From: Flavobacterium microcysteis
Lineage (GTDB): Bacteria > Bacteroidota > Bacteroidia > Flavobacteriales > Flavobacteriaceae
Reading direction: 5' to 3'
NCBI RefSeq assembly: GCF_006385255.1
Contig: NZ_VFJE01000054.1
Span: forward strand, 372,001-436,000
DNA: 64,000 nucleotides
The first letter of the stretch is position 1; the number at the start of each line of letters is the position of its first letter. The notes beneath the pieces are model-generated. The model did no database searches and had not been told where the DNA came from. It saw nothing but the letters and a program-made list of their open reading frames with translations. Made by a program: the position numbers and the translations under genes. This document shows, piece after piece, positions 8,277-17,946 of the stretch.

Positions 8277-9320
8277 ATGAAAGTAACAATAGACGGTCAA
8301 ACCATAGAAGTAGAACCAGGAACCACTATCCTGCAGGCTGCTCGAATGATCGGTGGCGAATCGGTTCCGCCAACGATGTGCTATTATTCAAAACTGAAAG
8401 GTTCTGGCGGAAAATGCCGCGCCTGTCTGGTTGAAGTTTCTAAAGGAAGCGATGCGAATCCTACGCCAATGCCAAAATTAATGGCTTCATGTGTCACAGG
8501 AGTGATGGATGGTATGGAAGTAAACAGCATCAAATCTGACCGAGTTACGGAAGCCAGAAAATCAGTTACAGAGTTTTTGTTGATCAACCACCCTCTAGAC
8601 TGCCCGGTTTGTGACCAGGCTGGAGAATGTGATCTTCAAAACCTAAGTTTCAAACATGGAAAATCGCAGACCCGTTATATTGAAGAAAAAAGAACTTTCG
8701 AGCCGGAAGATATAGGCCCGAACATTCAATTGCACATGAACCGTTGTATTTTGTGCTACAGATGTGTAATGGTTGCAGATCAGCTTACAGACAACCGTGT
8801 TCATGGAGTTATGGACAGAGGTGACCATTCTAACATTTCGACCTGTATTTCAAAAGCAATCGACAATGAATTCTCAGGAAACATGATTGATGTTTGTCCT
8901 GTGGGAGCATTAACAGATAAAACATTCCGTTTCAAGTCAAGAGTATGGTTCAACAAACCATTCAATGCACATAGAAACTGTGATAAATGTTGTGGTAAGA
9001 CAACCGTATGGATGTTTGGAAACGAGATCCAAAGGGTAACCGGAAGAAAAGACGAGTTCCACGAAGTAGAAGAATTTATCTGCAACGAATGTCGTTTTGA
9101 CCATAAAAATGTAGAAGACTGGGTAATTGAAGGTCCAAGAAAATTCGAAAAAGATTCAGTTATCAACCAAAATAATTACACAAGAAAATTAGATACGGTT
9201 GTTATCGAAACAGAAAGCGGAATCTTAAAAGGTCGTGAACAGGACAGAAGAAAAATCAGTATGTCGGCAGTTCCTTTGACTAAAGAAGAGGAGCAGGAAT
9301 TTAAGGAAGGTAATATTTAG
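8277..9320 (+). CDS. nuoG: NADH-quinone oxidoreductase subunit G, short form
   Basis: 347 aa, far shorter than the roughly 700-900 aa proteobacterial NuoG. It has the N-terminal [2Fe-2S] ferredoxin domain (Cys35, Cys47, Cys50, Cys72), the H-x3-C-x2-C-x5-C cluster (NHPLDCPVCDQAGEC), the C-x2-C-x2-C [4Fe-4S] motif (CILCYRC), and a last four-Cys motif (CDKCCGK ... CNEC) like the domain that precedes a molybdopterin domain. The large molybdopterin-like domain is absent. nuoH starts five nucleotides later, so no remnant is hidden downstream. This fits a lineage-specific short NuoG rather than a broken gene. Confidence 0.94.
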   Translation: MKVTIDGQTIEVEPGTTILQAARMIGGESVPPTMCYYSKLKGSGGKCRACLVEVSKGSDANPTPMPKLMASCVTGVMDGMEVNSIKSDRVTEARKSVTEFLLINHPLDCPVCDQAGECDLQNLSFKHGKSQTRYIEEKRTFEPEDIGPNIQLHMNRCILCYRCVMVADQLTDNRVHGVMDRGDHSNISTCISKAIDNEFSGNMIDVCPVGALTDKTFRFKSRVWFNKPFNAHRNCDKCCGKTTVWMFGNEIQRVTGRKDEFHEVEEFICNECRFDHKNVEDWVIEGPRKFEKDSVINQNNYTRKLDTVVIETESGILKGREQDRRKISMSAVPLTKEEEQEFKEGNI

Positions 9321-9325
9321 ATAAG

Positions 9326-10357
9326 ATGGACAGTACTATAATCATAGAAAAAGGAGTTTTTATTGTCATAATCTTTGCTATCACAATGTTGATGGCGATG
9401 TATTCTACGCTTGCCGAAAGAAAAATTGCTGCCTGGCTTCAAGACCGTATCGGACCAAACAGAGCCGGAAAAGGTGGAATATTACAACCACTTGCTGACG
9501 GACTTAAATTATTTTCAAAAGAAGAATTTCTTCCTGATACGCCTAACAAATTCTTATTTGTAGTAGGTCCTGCTATTTCCATGAGCGTTGCCTTGATGAC
9601 AAGTGCCGTTATTCCGTGGGGAGACAAATTGCATTTGTTTGGAAGAGATATTGTTTTACAAGCTACAGACATCGACGTTGCTATCTTATATGTATTCGGA
9701 GTATTATCTGTTGGAGTATATGGAATCATGATTGGAGGTTGGGCATCCAACAACAAATTCTCTTTGATGTCTGCTATGCGTGCGGCTTCTCAGATGATTT
9801 CTTATGAAATCGCAATGGGACTTTCAATCATTGCTTTGTTGATGATGGAAGGAACATTGAGCTTGCGTGAAATTTCAGCCAACCAAAGCGGAATGCACTG
9901 GAATGTTTTCTATCAGCCTATCGGTTTTATTATTTTCCTGGTATGTTCTTTTGCTGAAACAAACAGAACTCCTTTTGACCTTGCAGAATGTGAAGCCGAA
10001 TTAATTGGAGGTTACCATACGGAATATTCTTCGATGAGAATGGGATTCTATTTGTTTGCTGAATACGCAAGTATGTTTATCTCATCCACTATTTTGTCTG
10101 TTCTTTATTTTGGAGGTTACAACTATCCTGGAATGGAATGGGCAACACAAAACTGGGGTGTAAATCCGGCTAACATTATTGGAATAGTCGTATTGTTTAT
10201 AAAAATCTGTTTCTTCATCTTCTTCTTTATGTGGGTAAGATGGACGATACCAAGATTCCGTTACGACCAGCTAATGCGATTGGGATGGAAAATTCTGATT
10301 CCACTGGCGATAGCAAATATTTTAGTAACTGCAGTTGTAATGCTGCTGCTTCAATAA
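9326..10357 (+). CDS. nuoH: NADH-quinone oxidoreductase subunit H
   Basis: 343 aa, about eight membrane helices. NuoH connects the quinone chamber to the proton-pumping membrane arm. The signatures AERKIAAWLQDRIGPNRAG in the first loop and FAETNRTPFDLAECEAELIGG in the acidic third loop are both intact, including the Glu residues thought to carry protons. Length matches the family. It follows nuoG with a 5-nt gap, and a 64-nt gap with degenerate AAGATTT units separates it from nuoI. Confidence 0.97.
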   Translation: MDSTIIIEKGVFIVIIFAITMLMAMYSTLAERKIAAWLQDRIGPNRAGKGGILQPLADGLKLFSKEEFLPDTPNKFLFVVGPAISMSVALMTSAVIPWGDKLHLFGRDIVLQATDIDVAILYVFGVLSVGVYGIMIGGWASNNKFSLMSAMRAASQMISYEIAMGLSIIALLMMEGTLSLREISANQSGMHWNVFYQPIGFIIFLVCSFAETNRTPFDLAECEAELIGGYHTEYSSMRMGFYLFAEYASMFISSTILSVLYFGGYNYPGMEWATQNWGVNPANIIGIVVLFIKICFFIFFFMWVRWTIPRFRYDQLMRLGWKILIPLAIANILVTAVVMLLLQ

Positions 10358-10421
10358 CAGGATTAATAAAAAGATTTAGAAAGGACAATTTCCGCTTCAA
10401 AATCTTAAATCATATATCAAA

Positions 10422-10967
10422 ATGAGTATAGAAACTATATCATTATCGGGAAGAAAGAAAGAGGTTTCAAACAAAAAGATGAGCTTTTTGGAGAGCCTAT
10501 ATCTTGTGGCAATCGTAAAAGGATTGTTTATCACGATCAAGCACTTATTTACCAGAAAAGTAACGATCAAATATCCGGAACAGGTTCGTCCAATGAGCCC
10601 TGTTTACCGTGGTCAGCATATGCTGATGCGTGATGAAGAAGGTCGTGAGCGTTGTACAGCTTGCGGATTATGTGCCTTATCTTGTCCTGCTGAAGCTATT
10701 ACGATGAAAGCAGAAGAAAGAAAGCCAGACGAAAAACATCTGTATAGAGAAGAAAAATATGCTTCTATCTATGAAATTAATATGTTGCGTTGCATTTTCT
10801 GTGGTCTGTGTGAAGAAGCTTGCCCTAAACAAGCGATCTATTTGACAACCTCTAAAAAGATTGTAAAGGCAAATTATGAAAGAGACGAATTTATTTACGG
10901 AAAAGATAAATTGGTTATGCCTTTAGAACAGGCTTTGAATAATACTAAATTGAAAACGGCTAATTAA
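10422..10967 (+). CDS. nuoI: NADH-quinone oxidoreductase subunit I
   Basis: 181 aa, the ferredoxin-like subunit holding clusters N6a and N6b, which relay electrons to N2 in NuoB. Two C-x2-C-x2-C-x3-C-P motifs are visible, CTACGLCALSCP and CIFCGLCEEACP. An amphipathic N-terminal helix (about residues 20-45) probably anchors it on the membrane arm. nuoJ starts one nucleotide after its stop. Confidence 0.96.
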   Translation: MSIETISLSGRKKEVSNKKMSFLESLYLVAIVKGLFITIKHLFTRKVTIKYPEQVRPMSPVYRGQHMLMRDEEGRERCTACGLCALSCPAEAITMKAEERKPDEKHLYREEKYASIYEINMLRCIFCGLCEEACPKQAIYLTTSKKIVKANYERDEFIYGKDKLVMPLEQALNNTKLKTAN

Positions 10968-10968
10968 T

Positions 10969-11493
10969 ATGTTGACAACTGTATTTTATATTTTATCTGC
11001 AATTACTTTGGCTTCTGCGTTCCTGACGATTTTCACAAAAAATCCGATTCATAGCGCAATCTATTTGGTAATCTGTTTCTTTTCGATAGCCGGACACTAT
11101 TTGCTGTTCAATGCGCAATTTCTGGCTGTTGTCCATATCATAGTATATTCCGGAGCAATTATGATTCTCTTGCTCTTTACGATAATGTTGATGAACCTCA
11201 ATAAGGAAGATGAAAAGCACAAAAGCGGGCTTACGATACTTGCGGCAGTAGCTTCTTTCTGTTTGGTGGCTTACGTACTTTTGGCTGCTTTTATAAAATC
11301 AATGCCAATTCTTGAAAAAGGAGACTATTATGTTTCTGGCGAAGATTACCAGTCCATCAAAGTCCTTGGACAAGTATTGCTCGATGAGAAAAACGGCTTT
11401 ATGATTCCTTTCGAATTTGCTTCAGTATTGTTGCTTGTGTCTATGATTGGAGCGGTCCTATTGTCTAAAAAAGAAGAAAAAATAAGCTTATAG
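10969..11493 (+). CDS. nuoJ: NADH-quinone oxidoreductase subunit J
   Basis: 174 aa with five predicted membrane helices. It packs with NuoA and NuoK near the quinone module. The conserved third-helix motif, here AVVHIIVYSGAIMILLLF, is clear. One-nucleotide and two-nucleotide gaps to nuoI and nuoK indicate coupled translation. Length is normal for the family. Confidence 0.95.
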   Translation: MLTTVFYILSAITLASAFLTIFTKNPIHSAIYLVICFFSIAGHYLLFNAQFLAVVHIIVYSGAIMILLLFTIMLMNLNKEDEKHKSGLTILAAVASFCLVAYVLLAAFIKSMPILEKGDYYVSGEDYQSIKVLGQVLLDEKNGFMIPFEFASVLLLVSMIGAVLLSKKEEKISL

Positions 11494-11495
11494 TT

Positions 11496-11816
11496 ATGCA
11501 GAGTGTTTTACAGGAAATAGGCATTAACAACTACATTTATCTTTCAACGATATTATTTTGTATCGGGATATTTGGGGTTTTGTTCAGAAGAAATGCCATT
11601 ATAATGTTTATGTCAATCGAGATTATGTTGAATGCGGTAAATCTTTTACTGGTTGTCTTTTCAACCTACCACCAGGATGCCGCAGGACAAGTATTCGTAT
11701 TCTTCTCAATGGCCGTTGCTGCCGCAGAAGTTGCAGTTGGTTTGGCTATTCTGGTTGGAATTTACAGAAACATTCATTCGATTGATATTGATAAATTAAA
11801 AAATTTAAAAGGATAA
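11496..11816 (+). CDS. nuoK: NADH-quinone oxidoreductase subunit K
   Basis: 106 aa with three membrane helices. NuoK is an antiporter-related (MrpC-like) proton-channel subunit. The key acidic residues are visible, Glu in the MSIEIMLNAVNL motif of helix 2 and Glu in the AAAEVAVGLAI motif of helix 3. Gaps of 2 and 6 nt to its neighbours. Length typical. Confidence 0.96.
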   Translation: MQSVLQEIGINNYIYLSTILFCIGIFGVLFRRNAIIMFMSIEIMLNAVNLLLVVFSTYHQDAAGQVFVFFSMAVAAAEVAVGLAILVGIYRNIHSIDIDKLKNLKG

Positions 11817-11822
11817 TCCCTA

Positions 11823-13703
11823 ATGGAGACAAGCTTACTCTTATTTTTATTATTGGCGCCATTTGCAGGCTTTTTATTCAACGTATTCTTTGGAAAAAAA
11901 GTCAGCCGCAATGTTTCCGGAACTATCGGAACAATTGCAGTTGCTATTTCCTTTGGAATCGCATTAAACTTTTTCTTTCAAATAAACAGTACAAAAAAGC
12001 CTATACTGATTGAGCTATTTCACTGGATGACACTTGGGAATTTTAACGTAGGCTTCAGCTTCCTGTTAGACCAATTGTCTATTCTTTGGCTTCTTTTTGT
12101 AACAGGAATTGGTACTTTAATCCATATCTATTCTATAAGCTATATGCATGATGATGAAAATCTGCATAAGTTTTTCGCTTATCTGAATCTGTTTATCTTC
12201 TTTATGATCACATTGGTTACAGGCTCTAACCTGTTGATCATGTTCATAGGCTGGGAAGGTGTTGGACTTTGCTCCTACTTGCTTATCGGATTCTGGTATA
12301 AAAACCAAGAGTATAACGATGCAGCTAAAAAGGCATTCATCATGAACAGAATTGGGGATCTTGGATTCCTTATCGGAATTTTCACATTGGGTTACCTATT
12401 CAGCTCTGTTGATTTCACAACAATTAAAACTGCAGTAGCTTCAGGGCAAACTGTTGACTTAGGATGGCTTGGTTTTGGAACTTTCTGTCTTTTCATTGGT
12501 GCTTCCGGTAAATCAGCCCAGATTCCTTTATATACGTGGCTTCCGGATGCGATGGCAGGACCAACGCCGGTTTCTGCATTAATCCACGCAGCAACGATGG
12601 TTACTGCCGGAATCTTCATGATCACCCGATTGAACTTCTTGTTTGATTTGACACCTAACATCCAGATGATTATAGCCGTGATAGGTGCAATAACTTCTCT
12701 GGTTGCCGCATTTATTGCTTTGGTGCAGAACGATATCAAAAAAGTTTTGGCTTATTCTACAGTTTCCCAATTAGGCTTGATGTTTTTGGCTCTAGGATTA
12801 GGGGCTTATGAAATTGCTGTTTTCCACGTAATCACACATGCTTTCTTCAAAGCTTGTTTATTCTTAGGTTCAGGTTCAGTAATCCATGCTATGCACGGAG
12901 AACAGGACATGAGAAAGATGGGCGGCTTACGAAAATATATGAAAGTTACTTATATCACTTTCTTAATTGCGACATTAGCCATTTCAGGTATTCCGATTTT
13001 TGCCGGTTTCTTCTCTAAAGATGAAATCCTGATGGTCGCTTTCCACGAAAATAAAGCATTGTGGGTTATTGCTTCTTTGGCTTCAATTATGACCGCTTTT
13101 TATATGTTCCGTTTATTATACCTTACCTTCTTCAAAGAATTCAGAGGAACAGACGAACAGAGACACCATTTGCACGAATCACCAAGCTTGATTACTTTCC
13201 CATTAATTGTATTGGCAATACTTTCAACTGTTGGAGGTTTTATCAGTTTCCCTGGTCATAGCTGGCTGAACGAATATCTGAAACCAATATTTATTAGAGC
13301 AAGAGAAGAGCATCATGTAGACACTACTACCTTTATGCTAATGGGAGTTGCAGTTGTGGGTGCCTTGATTGGGATTGGAATCGCATATTCCAATTATATC
13401 AAAAAATCCCAGGTACCTGGTGCAGACAATGAAATTACAGGATTTTCAAAAGTTTTATATAATAAGTTTTATGTAGATGAAATTTATATGGCGGTAATCG
13501 TGAGGCCAATCTATGCAATAGCAAGCTTCTCGAAAAACTTTATCGAAACAGCCTTATCAGGATTTATTTTCGGATTAGGCAAGGTCACAAATATGGTTGG
13601 AACGCAAGGACGAGTACTTCAAAACGGAAGCGTAGGATTCTATCTTTTTGTTTTTGTTATCGGAACTGCTTCAATTATCGCTTATTTATTTTTAGCTCAA
13701 TAA
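11823..13703 (+). CDS. nuoL: NADH-quinone oxidoreductase subunit L
   Basis: 626 aa, the distal MrpA-like proton-pumping subunit with about 14-16 helices and the long lateral helix at its C-terminus. Visible signatures are the Glu-containing GWEGVGLCSYLLIGFW motif, the KSAQIPLYTWLPDAMAGPTPVSALIHAATMVTAG stretch (quoted in parts in the family descriptions) around residues 225-260, and the conserved Lys/His residues of the discontinuous helices. Ten nucleotides separate it from nuoM. Confidence 0.96.
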   Translation: METSLLLFLLLAPFAGFLFNVFFGKKVSRNVSGTIGTIAVAISFGIALNFFFQINSTKKPILIELFHWMTLGNFNVGFSFLLDQLSILWLLFVTGIGTLIHIYSISYMHDDENLHKFFAYLNLFIFFMITLVTGSNLLIMFIGWEGVGLCSYLLIGFWYKNQEYNDAAKKAFIMNRIGDLGFLIGIFTLGYLFSSVDFTTIKTAVASGQTVDLGWLGFGTFCLFIGASGKSAQIPLYTWLPDAMAGPTPVSALIHAATMVTAGIFMITRLNFLFDLTPNIQMIIAVIGAITSLVAAFIALVQNDIKKVLAYSTVSQLGLMFLALGLGAYEIAVFHVITHAFFKACLFLGSGSVIHAMHGEQDMRKMGGLRKYMKVTYITFLIATLAISGIPIFAGFFSKDEILMVAFHENKALWVIASLASIMTAFYMFRLLYLTFFKEFRGTDEQRHHLHESPSLITFPLIVLAILSTVGGFISFPGHSWLNEYLKPIFIRAREEHHVDTTTFMLMGVAVVGALIGIGIAYSNYIKKSQVPGADNEITGFSKVLYNKFYVDEIYMAVIVRPIYAIASFSKNFIETALSGFIFGLGKVTNMVGTQGRVLQNGSVGFYLFVFVIGTASIIAYLFLAQ

Positions 13704-13713
13704 TTCATCACTA

Positions 13714-15153
13714 ATGGACGTATCTTTTTTATTAATTATTTTATTAGTCGGAGCAATTGCTACTTTTCTATCCGGAGACAAATGGGCTTCAAAAATAGCT
13801 TTGCTATTTAGCCTTGCTGCATTTGGTGTATCGGTTTATCTTTTGAACTTATATAATGCGGGACAGAATATTAACCTGATCAAGCAATGGGTAACCATTC
13901 CGAAAATCTATATAGCTCTTGGAGCAGACGGTTTGACTATGGCAATGGTTCTTCTTACAACTGCCTTGACACCTTTGATTATATTCTCGTCTTTTGGAAA
14001 TTCTTACGCTAAATCCAAAAACTTCTATGCCTTGATTCTCTTCATGGTTTTTGCCATGGTTGGAACATTTTTAAGTGCTGATGGTTTCTTATATTATATT
14101 TTCTGGGAACTTTCATTAATTCCTATCTATTTTATTGCACTAATCTGGGGTAACGGAAATCCCCAAAGCAGAAAAAAAGCTGTCGTAAAGTTCTTTATTT
14201 ACACTTTTGCAGGATCTTTATTCATGCTGGTTTCTTTTATCTATCTATACCAAATAACAGGAAGTTTCCTTTTGAGCGACCTGATCAGAGCTCAATTGTC
14301 TACACAAGAACAATTCTGGATATTCCTAGGTTTCTTCCTGGCATATGCTATTAAGATTCCACTTATTCCTTTCCATACCTGGCAGGCAAAAGTATACCAA
14401 AAAGCTCCGGCCGTGGGTACAATGCTATTATCAGGTATTATGTTGAAAATGGCACTTTATAGTATTATCAGATGGCAATTGCCTCTTGCTCCGCTGGCGG
14501 CAAAAGAATACCTGTATTATTTTGTAGGCCTAAGCGTTGCCGGAGTAATTTACGGTTCTATCGTAGCCTTGAAACAGAAAGACATAAAAAAACTATTGGC
14601 TTATTCTTCGTTAGCTCACGTTGGACTAATTGCAGCGGGTTGTTATACTATGACCTTAGATGGTTTGAGAGGTGCAACCTTGCAGATGATTGCCCATGGT
14701 TTTGGAGTAGTAGGTTTGTTCTTCGCAGCTGAAATCATTTCCAGAAGATATACTACCGGAAAAATTTCAGAAATGGGAGGCATCAGAATACAATCACCTA
14801 AATTCACTTCCATGTTCATGATCTTGGTTTTGGCTTCTGTAGCCTTGCCTGGAACATTTAACTTCGTAGGAGAATTTGAATTGCTTTACAGCTTAGCACA
14901 AAAAAGCGTTACCATCTGTATTATTGGTGGAACAACAATCATTTTAGGAGCTTTCTATATGTTAAGAATGTTCCAGAAAGTAATGCTTGGAGAGAAAAAC
15001 GAGAAATTTTTTGCAGATGTCAACTTCAATGAAGGCCTTGTAATGGTTATAATTATTGGTGTATTATTATTTTTCGGATTATACCCAAAACCAATTATCG
15101 ATTTGATTACACCAAGCCTTGAGGAAGCGATAAAAGTTATAAACAGAATTTAA
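13714..15153 (+). CDS. nuoM: NADH-quinone oxidoreductase subunit M
   Basis: 479 aa, a second MrpA/D-like proton-pumping subunit. The conserved Glu lies in YYIFWELSLIPIYF, the channel Lys in KIPLIPFHTWQAKVYQKAP, and the second Lys/His region in LAYSSLAHVGLIAAG. The family usually runs to about 500 aa, so this is a complete copy. It lies between nuoL (10-nt gap) and nuoN (16-nt gap). Confidence 0.96.
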   Translation: MDVSFLLIILLVGAIATFLSGDKWASKIALLFSLAAFGVSVYLLNLYNAGQNINLIKQWVTIPKIYIALGADGLTMAMVLLTTALTPLIIFSSFGNSYAKSKNFYALILFMVFAMVGTFLSADGFLYYIFWELSLIPIYFIALIWGNGNPQSRKKAVVKFFIYTFAGSLFMLVSFIYLYQITGSFLLSDLIRAQLSTQEQFWIFLGFFLAYAIKIPLIPFHTWQAKVYQKAPAVGTMLLSGIMLKMALYSIIRWQLPLAPLAAKEYLYYFVGLSVAGVIYGSIVALKQKDIKKLLAYSSLAHVGLIAAGCYTMTLDGLRGATLQMIAHGFGVVGLFFAAEIISRRYTTGKISEMGGIRIQSPKFTSMFMILVLASVALPGTFNFVGEFELLYSLAQKSVTICIIGGTTIILGAFYMLRMFQKVMLGEKNEKFFADVNFNEGLVMVIIIGVLLFFGLYPKPIIDLITPSLEEAIKVINRI

Positions 15154-15169
15154 TTTAGTCAGATATAAA

Positions 15170-16540
15170 ATGTATACATTAATAGCTATTGCCGTATTAG
15201 GGGTTTTATGCCTTTTGGCTGAAATTTTTAACGTAAGGAAAGCAATTGTCCCTGTAACAATTATTGGCTTGCTTGCAATCTTGGGATTGACAGCTACTGG
15301 ATTAAATGATTCTGCTGACTCGTACAACAATATGATTGTCAGCGATAATTTTTCAACTCCGTTCTCTTGCCTGTTTATCTTATTGACAGTGTTCTTAATT
15401 GCATTGACACCTAGCTTTCACCAGAAAGAAGTACACAAAATATCCGATTTTGTTTCTATCAAGTTATTCCTCCTAACAGGAGCCGTAGCTATGGTTGCTT
15501 TCGGAAACTTAGCCATGTTCTTCTTAGGAATTGAAATTCTTTCTATTTCATTATATGTCTTGGCAGCCAGCAATCGCCTAAGCCTGAAAAGTAATGAAGC
15601 AGGTATGAAATATTTCTTGATGGGAGCTTTTGCTTCAGGATTTATCTTGTTTGGAATTGCCTTGATTTATGGTGCCATCGGTTCTTTCGATATGGCAGTA
15701 ATTCAGGAAGCCGGAACTTCTGCAGATGTAGAAGACTGGTTTTATATAGGAGCTATCCTGCTTAGTATTGGTATGCTTTTCAAAATAGCGGCAGCTCCGT
15801 TTCATTTTTGGGCACCAGATGTTTATGAAGGATCTCCTGCCCTTACAACTGCCTTGATGAGTACTTTGGCTAAAGTTGTAGCTATGGCAGCTTTCTTCAA
15901 ATTGGTAAGCGCAATGAACGTGAATCTTCCTGATTCATCACAAACAGCCTTGATGGTAATTTCTATCCTTTCGATGACGATTGGAAACATCATGGCCTTG
16001 AAACAAAATAATGTAAAAAGAATGCTTGCTTTCTCTGGTATTTCTCATGCCGGATTTATGCTGATGACACTTTTGGCGGTTTCAACTTCTGCTGGAATTC
16101 TTCTTTATTATGCTTCTGCTTATGCATTGGCTGGAATTGCAGCTTTTTCTGTATTGCTGTATGTTACCAAAGACAAAGACAACGAAGATATTTTCAATTT
16201 CAACGGATTAGGAAAGACAAATCCTCTATTAGCTGCTATACTAACAGGAGCTTTGCTTTCAATGGCCGGGATTCCGATATTCTCAGGTTTCTTTGCTAAG
16301 GTTTTCTTATTCGGACAGATGCTAAATGCAGGGCACATCATCTTGGTAATTGTTGCTGTGGTAAACTCTATCATTAGCGTTGGTTACTATTTTAAATTGA
16401 TTTTGGCCATGTATACTAAAGAGGCTACAGAAGCCGCAAAACCTGTTCCTTTTGTATACACTGCGGTAGCAACAGTTGCTATAGTGCTGAATATTGCAAT
16501 AGGACTTTATCCTTCTTTCTTGTTGGATTTGCTAGTATAA
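15170..16540 (+). CDS. nuoN: NADH-quinone oxidoreductase subunit N
   Basis: 456 aa, the third antiporter-like pumping subunit. The conserved Glu lies in FLGIEILSISLYVL, and the channel Lys in LFKIAAAPFHFWAPDVYEGSP. About 14 helices can be drawn. It is the last gene of the operon, and a hairpin with a T run follows 20 nt after the stop, so the nuo transcript probably ends here. Confidence 0.96.
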   Translation: MYTLIAIAVLGVLCLLAEIFNVRKAIVPVTIIGLLAILGLTATGLNDSADSYNNMIVSDNFSTPFSCLFILLTVFLIALTPSFHQKEVHKISDFVSIKLFLLTGAVAMVAFGNLAMFFLGIEILSISLYVLAASNRLSLKSNEAGMKYFLMGAFASGFILFGIALIYGAIGSFDMAVIQEAGTSADVEDWFYIGAILLSIGMLFKIAAAPFHFWAPDVYEGSPALTTALMSTLAKVVAMAAFFKLVSAMNVNLPDSSQTALMVISILSMTIGNIMALKQNNVKRMLAFSGISHAGFMLMTLLAVSTSAGILLYYASAYALAGIAAFSVLLYVTKDKDNEDIFNFNGLGKTNPLLAAILTGALLSMAGIPIFSGFFAKVFLFGQMLNAGHIILVIVAVVNSIISVGYYFKLILAMYTKEATEAAKPVPFVYTAVATVAIVLNIAIGLYPSFLLDLLV

Positions 16541-16560
16541 AAAATAAAACACCTTATATA

Positions 16561-16594
16561 AAAAAGGCCATCACATTTACTGATGGCTTTTTTT
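16561..16594 (+). terminator. Rho-independent terminator of the nuo operon
   Basis: A GCCATCA/TGATGGC stem with a 7-nt loop is flanked by A5 and T7 tracts, directly after nuoN. Confidence 0.85.
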
Positions 16595-16651
16595 ATATAT
16601 AATTTTCTTACGATAATATTTTCAACATTAACTTTTGGCGAAGACTAATTT

Positions 16652-16673
16652 TTAAGGGTTTGCCTTAATTTTG
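16652..16673 (+). promoter_or_regulatory. umuC promoter -7 element overlapped by an inverted repeat
   Basis: TAATTTTG (16666-16673) fits the TAnnTTTG element and ends only four nucleotides before the umuC ATG. An inverted repeat TTAAGG-N5-CCTTAA (16652-16668) overlaps it, a layout expected for a repressor site. The closeness to the ATG suggests a leaderless or nearly leaderless mRNA. Confidence 0.45.
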
Positions 16674-16677
16674 TAGT

Positions 16678-17946
16678 ATGTATGCTTTAGTCGATTGCAA
16701 TAATTTTTACGCATCCTGCGAAAGGGTTTTCCAGCCACAATATAATGGAAAGCCTGTTGTTGTATTGTCTAATAACGACGGATGTATTATCTCCAGAAGC
16801 GACGAAGCAAAAGCACTAGGCGTTCCTATGGCCGCACCTGAGTTTAAGGTAAGAGAAATGCTTCGGCAAAACAATATTAAAGTATTCTCTTCCAACTATG
16901 CCTTATATGGCGACATGAGCCGCCGAGCCATGAATGTCCTCAACAAGTTTACTCCATACGTAGAAGTATACAGCATAGACGAAGCCTTTCTCAATTTTGA
17001 AGGAATGAATATTTCTGATTATGACGGCTATGGAAAACAGATTAAAAACACACTTCTTAAGGGATTAAGCCTTCCGGTATGTATTGGTTTTGCACCAACA
17101 AAAGCACTGTCTAAAGTAGCCAATAAAATTGCGAGGAAATATCCGGAACGCACGAATGGCGTCTATGTTATCGATACTGAAGAAAAGCGTGTCAAGGCAT
17201 TGCGATGGACCAAAATAGAAGATGTTTGGGGTATCGGATATCGGATGAAGAAAAAGATGAAAGCCAAAAACATATTAACGGCTTATGATTTCACGGAACC
17301 TTTTCATGAAAGCTGGATAAAAAAGGAAATGGGAGTTATTGGTCTTCGGCTTAGAAAAGAATTGTTAGGAGAATCTGTTCTAGGCATTGAAGAACCCGGC
17401 AATAAAAAAAGCATTGCCATTACCCGAAGCTTTCCGAAACAATTAACCGATTTTGATGCCCTGAGAGAACGTGTTTCTACTTTTGCTTCCGTCTGTGCTG
17501 AAAAGCTCCGACTGCAAAATTCTTGCTGCCATACCGTAGTTGTAATGTTGGCAACATCCGAACATAAAACCCCTACTACCAAACACTATTACCATAATGC
17601 TGTTACGCTACCCTTTGGCACAGACTCTACGCTTACAATAAACCAGGCTGCTATACGGATTTTGGAAAAATTATATGAGGAACACAAGGGAGAGCGGTTT
17701 CAAAAAGCAGGCGTTATTGTTACCCAGCTAATCAATACCAATGAAAAACAGCTTCATTTGTTTGAAGAAGAAAATCCGAAACACCATCAGTTGATGAAAG
17801 CCATTGACAAGATCAATACTAAAATTGGAGACCGAAAAGTCAAATTAGGCTCACAGGATTCCAAAACATGGAACATGAAACAAAATATGCTTTCACCAAA
17901 ATACACAACACGATTGGATCAAATCCTAGTAGTTAAATGTCATTAG
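16678..17946 (+). CDS. umuC: Y-family DNA polymerase V catalytic subunit, UmuC-like
   Basis: 422 aa, an error-prone polymerase that copies across damaged bases. The palm-domain metal ligands are intact: Asp6 in ALVDCNNFYASCE, and Asp101-Glu102 in YSIDEAFLNF. The fingers motif SNNDGCIISRSDEAK and helix-hairpin-helix region (IEDVWGIGYRMKKKM) follow, then the little-finger domain, and a C-terminal DUF4113-like tail with TWNMKQNMLSPKYTT. It overlaps umuD by 10 nt. The order umuC then umuD is the reverse of that in Escherichia coli but is common in Bacteroidota. Confidence 0.95.
   Translation: MYALVDCNNFYASCERVFQPQYNGKPVVVLSNNDGCIISRSDEAKALGVPMAAPEFKVREMLRQNNIKVFSSNYALYGDMSRRAMNVLNKFTPYVEVYSIDEAFLNFEGMNISDYDGYGKQIKNTLLKGLSLPVCIGFAPTKALSKVANKIARKYPERTNGVYVIDTEEKRVKALRWTKIEDVWGIGYRMKKKMKAKNILTAYDFTEPFHESWIKKEMGVIGLRLRKELLGESVLGIEEPGNKKSIAITRSFPKQLTDFDALRERVSTFASVCAEKLRLQNSCCHTVVVMLATSEHKTPTTKHYYHNAVTLPFGTDSTLTINQAAIRILEKLYEEHKGERFQKAGVIVTQLINTNEKQLHLFEEENPKHHQLMKAIDKINTKIGDRKVKLGSQDSKTWNMKQNMLSPKYTTRLDQILVVKCH

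Noticed and set aside
8277..9325. NuoG considered as broken by a frameshift
   Set aside because: All expected iron-sulfur ligands are present in one frame, the stop is 5 nt before nuoH, and no remnant of the missing domain exists downstream.
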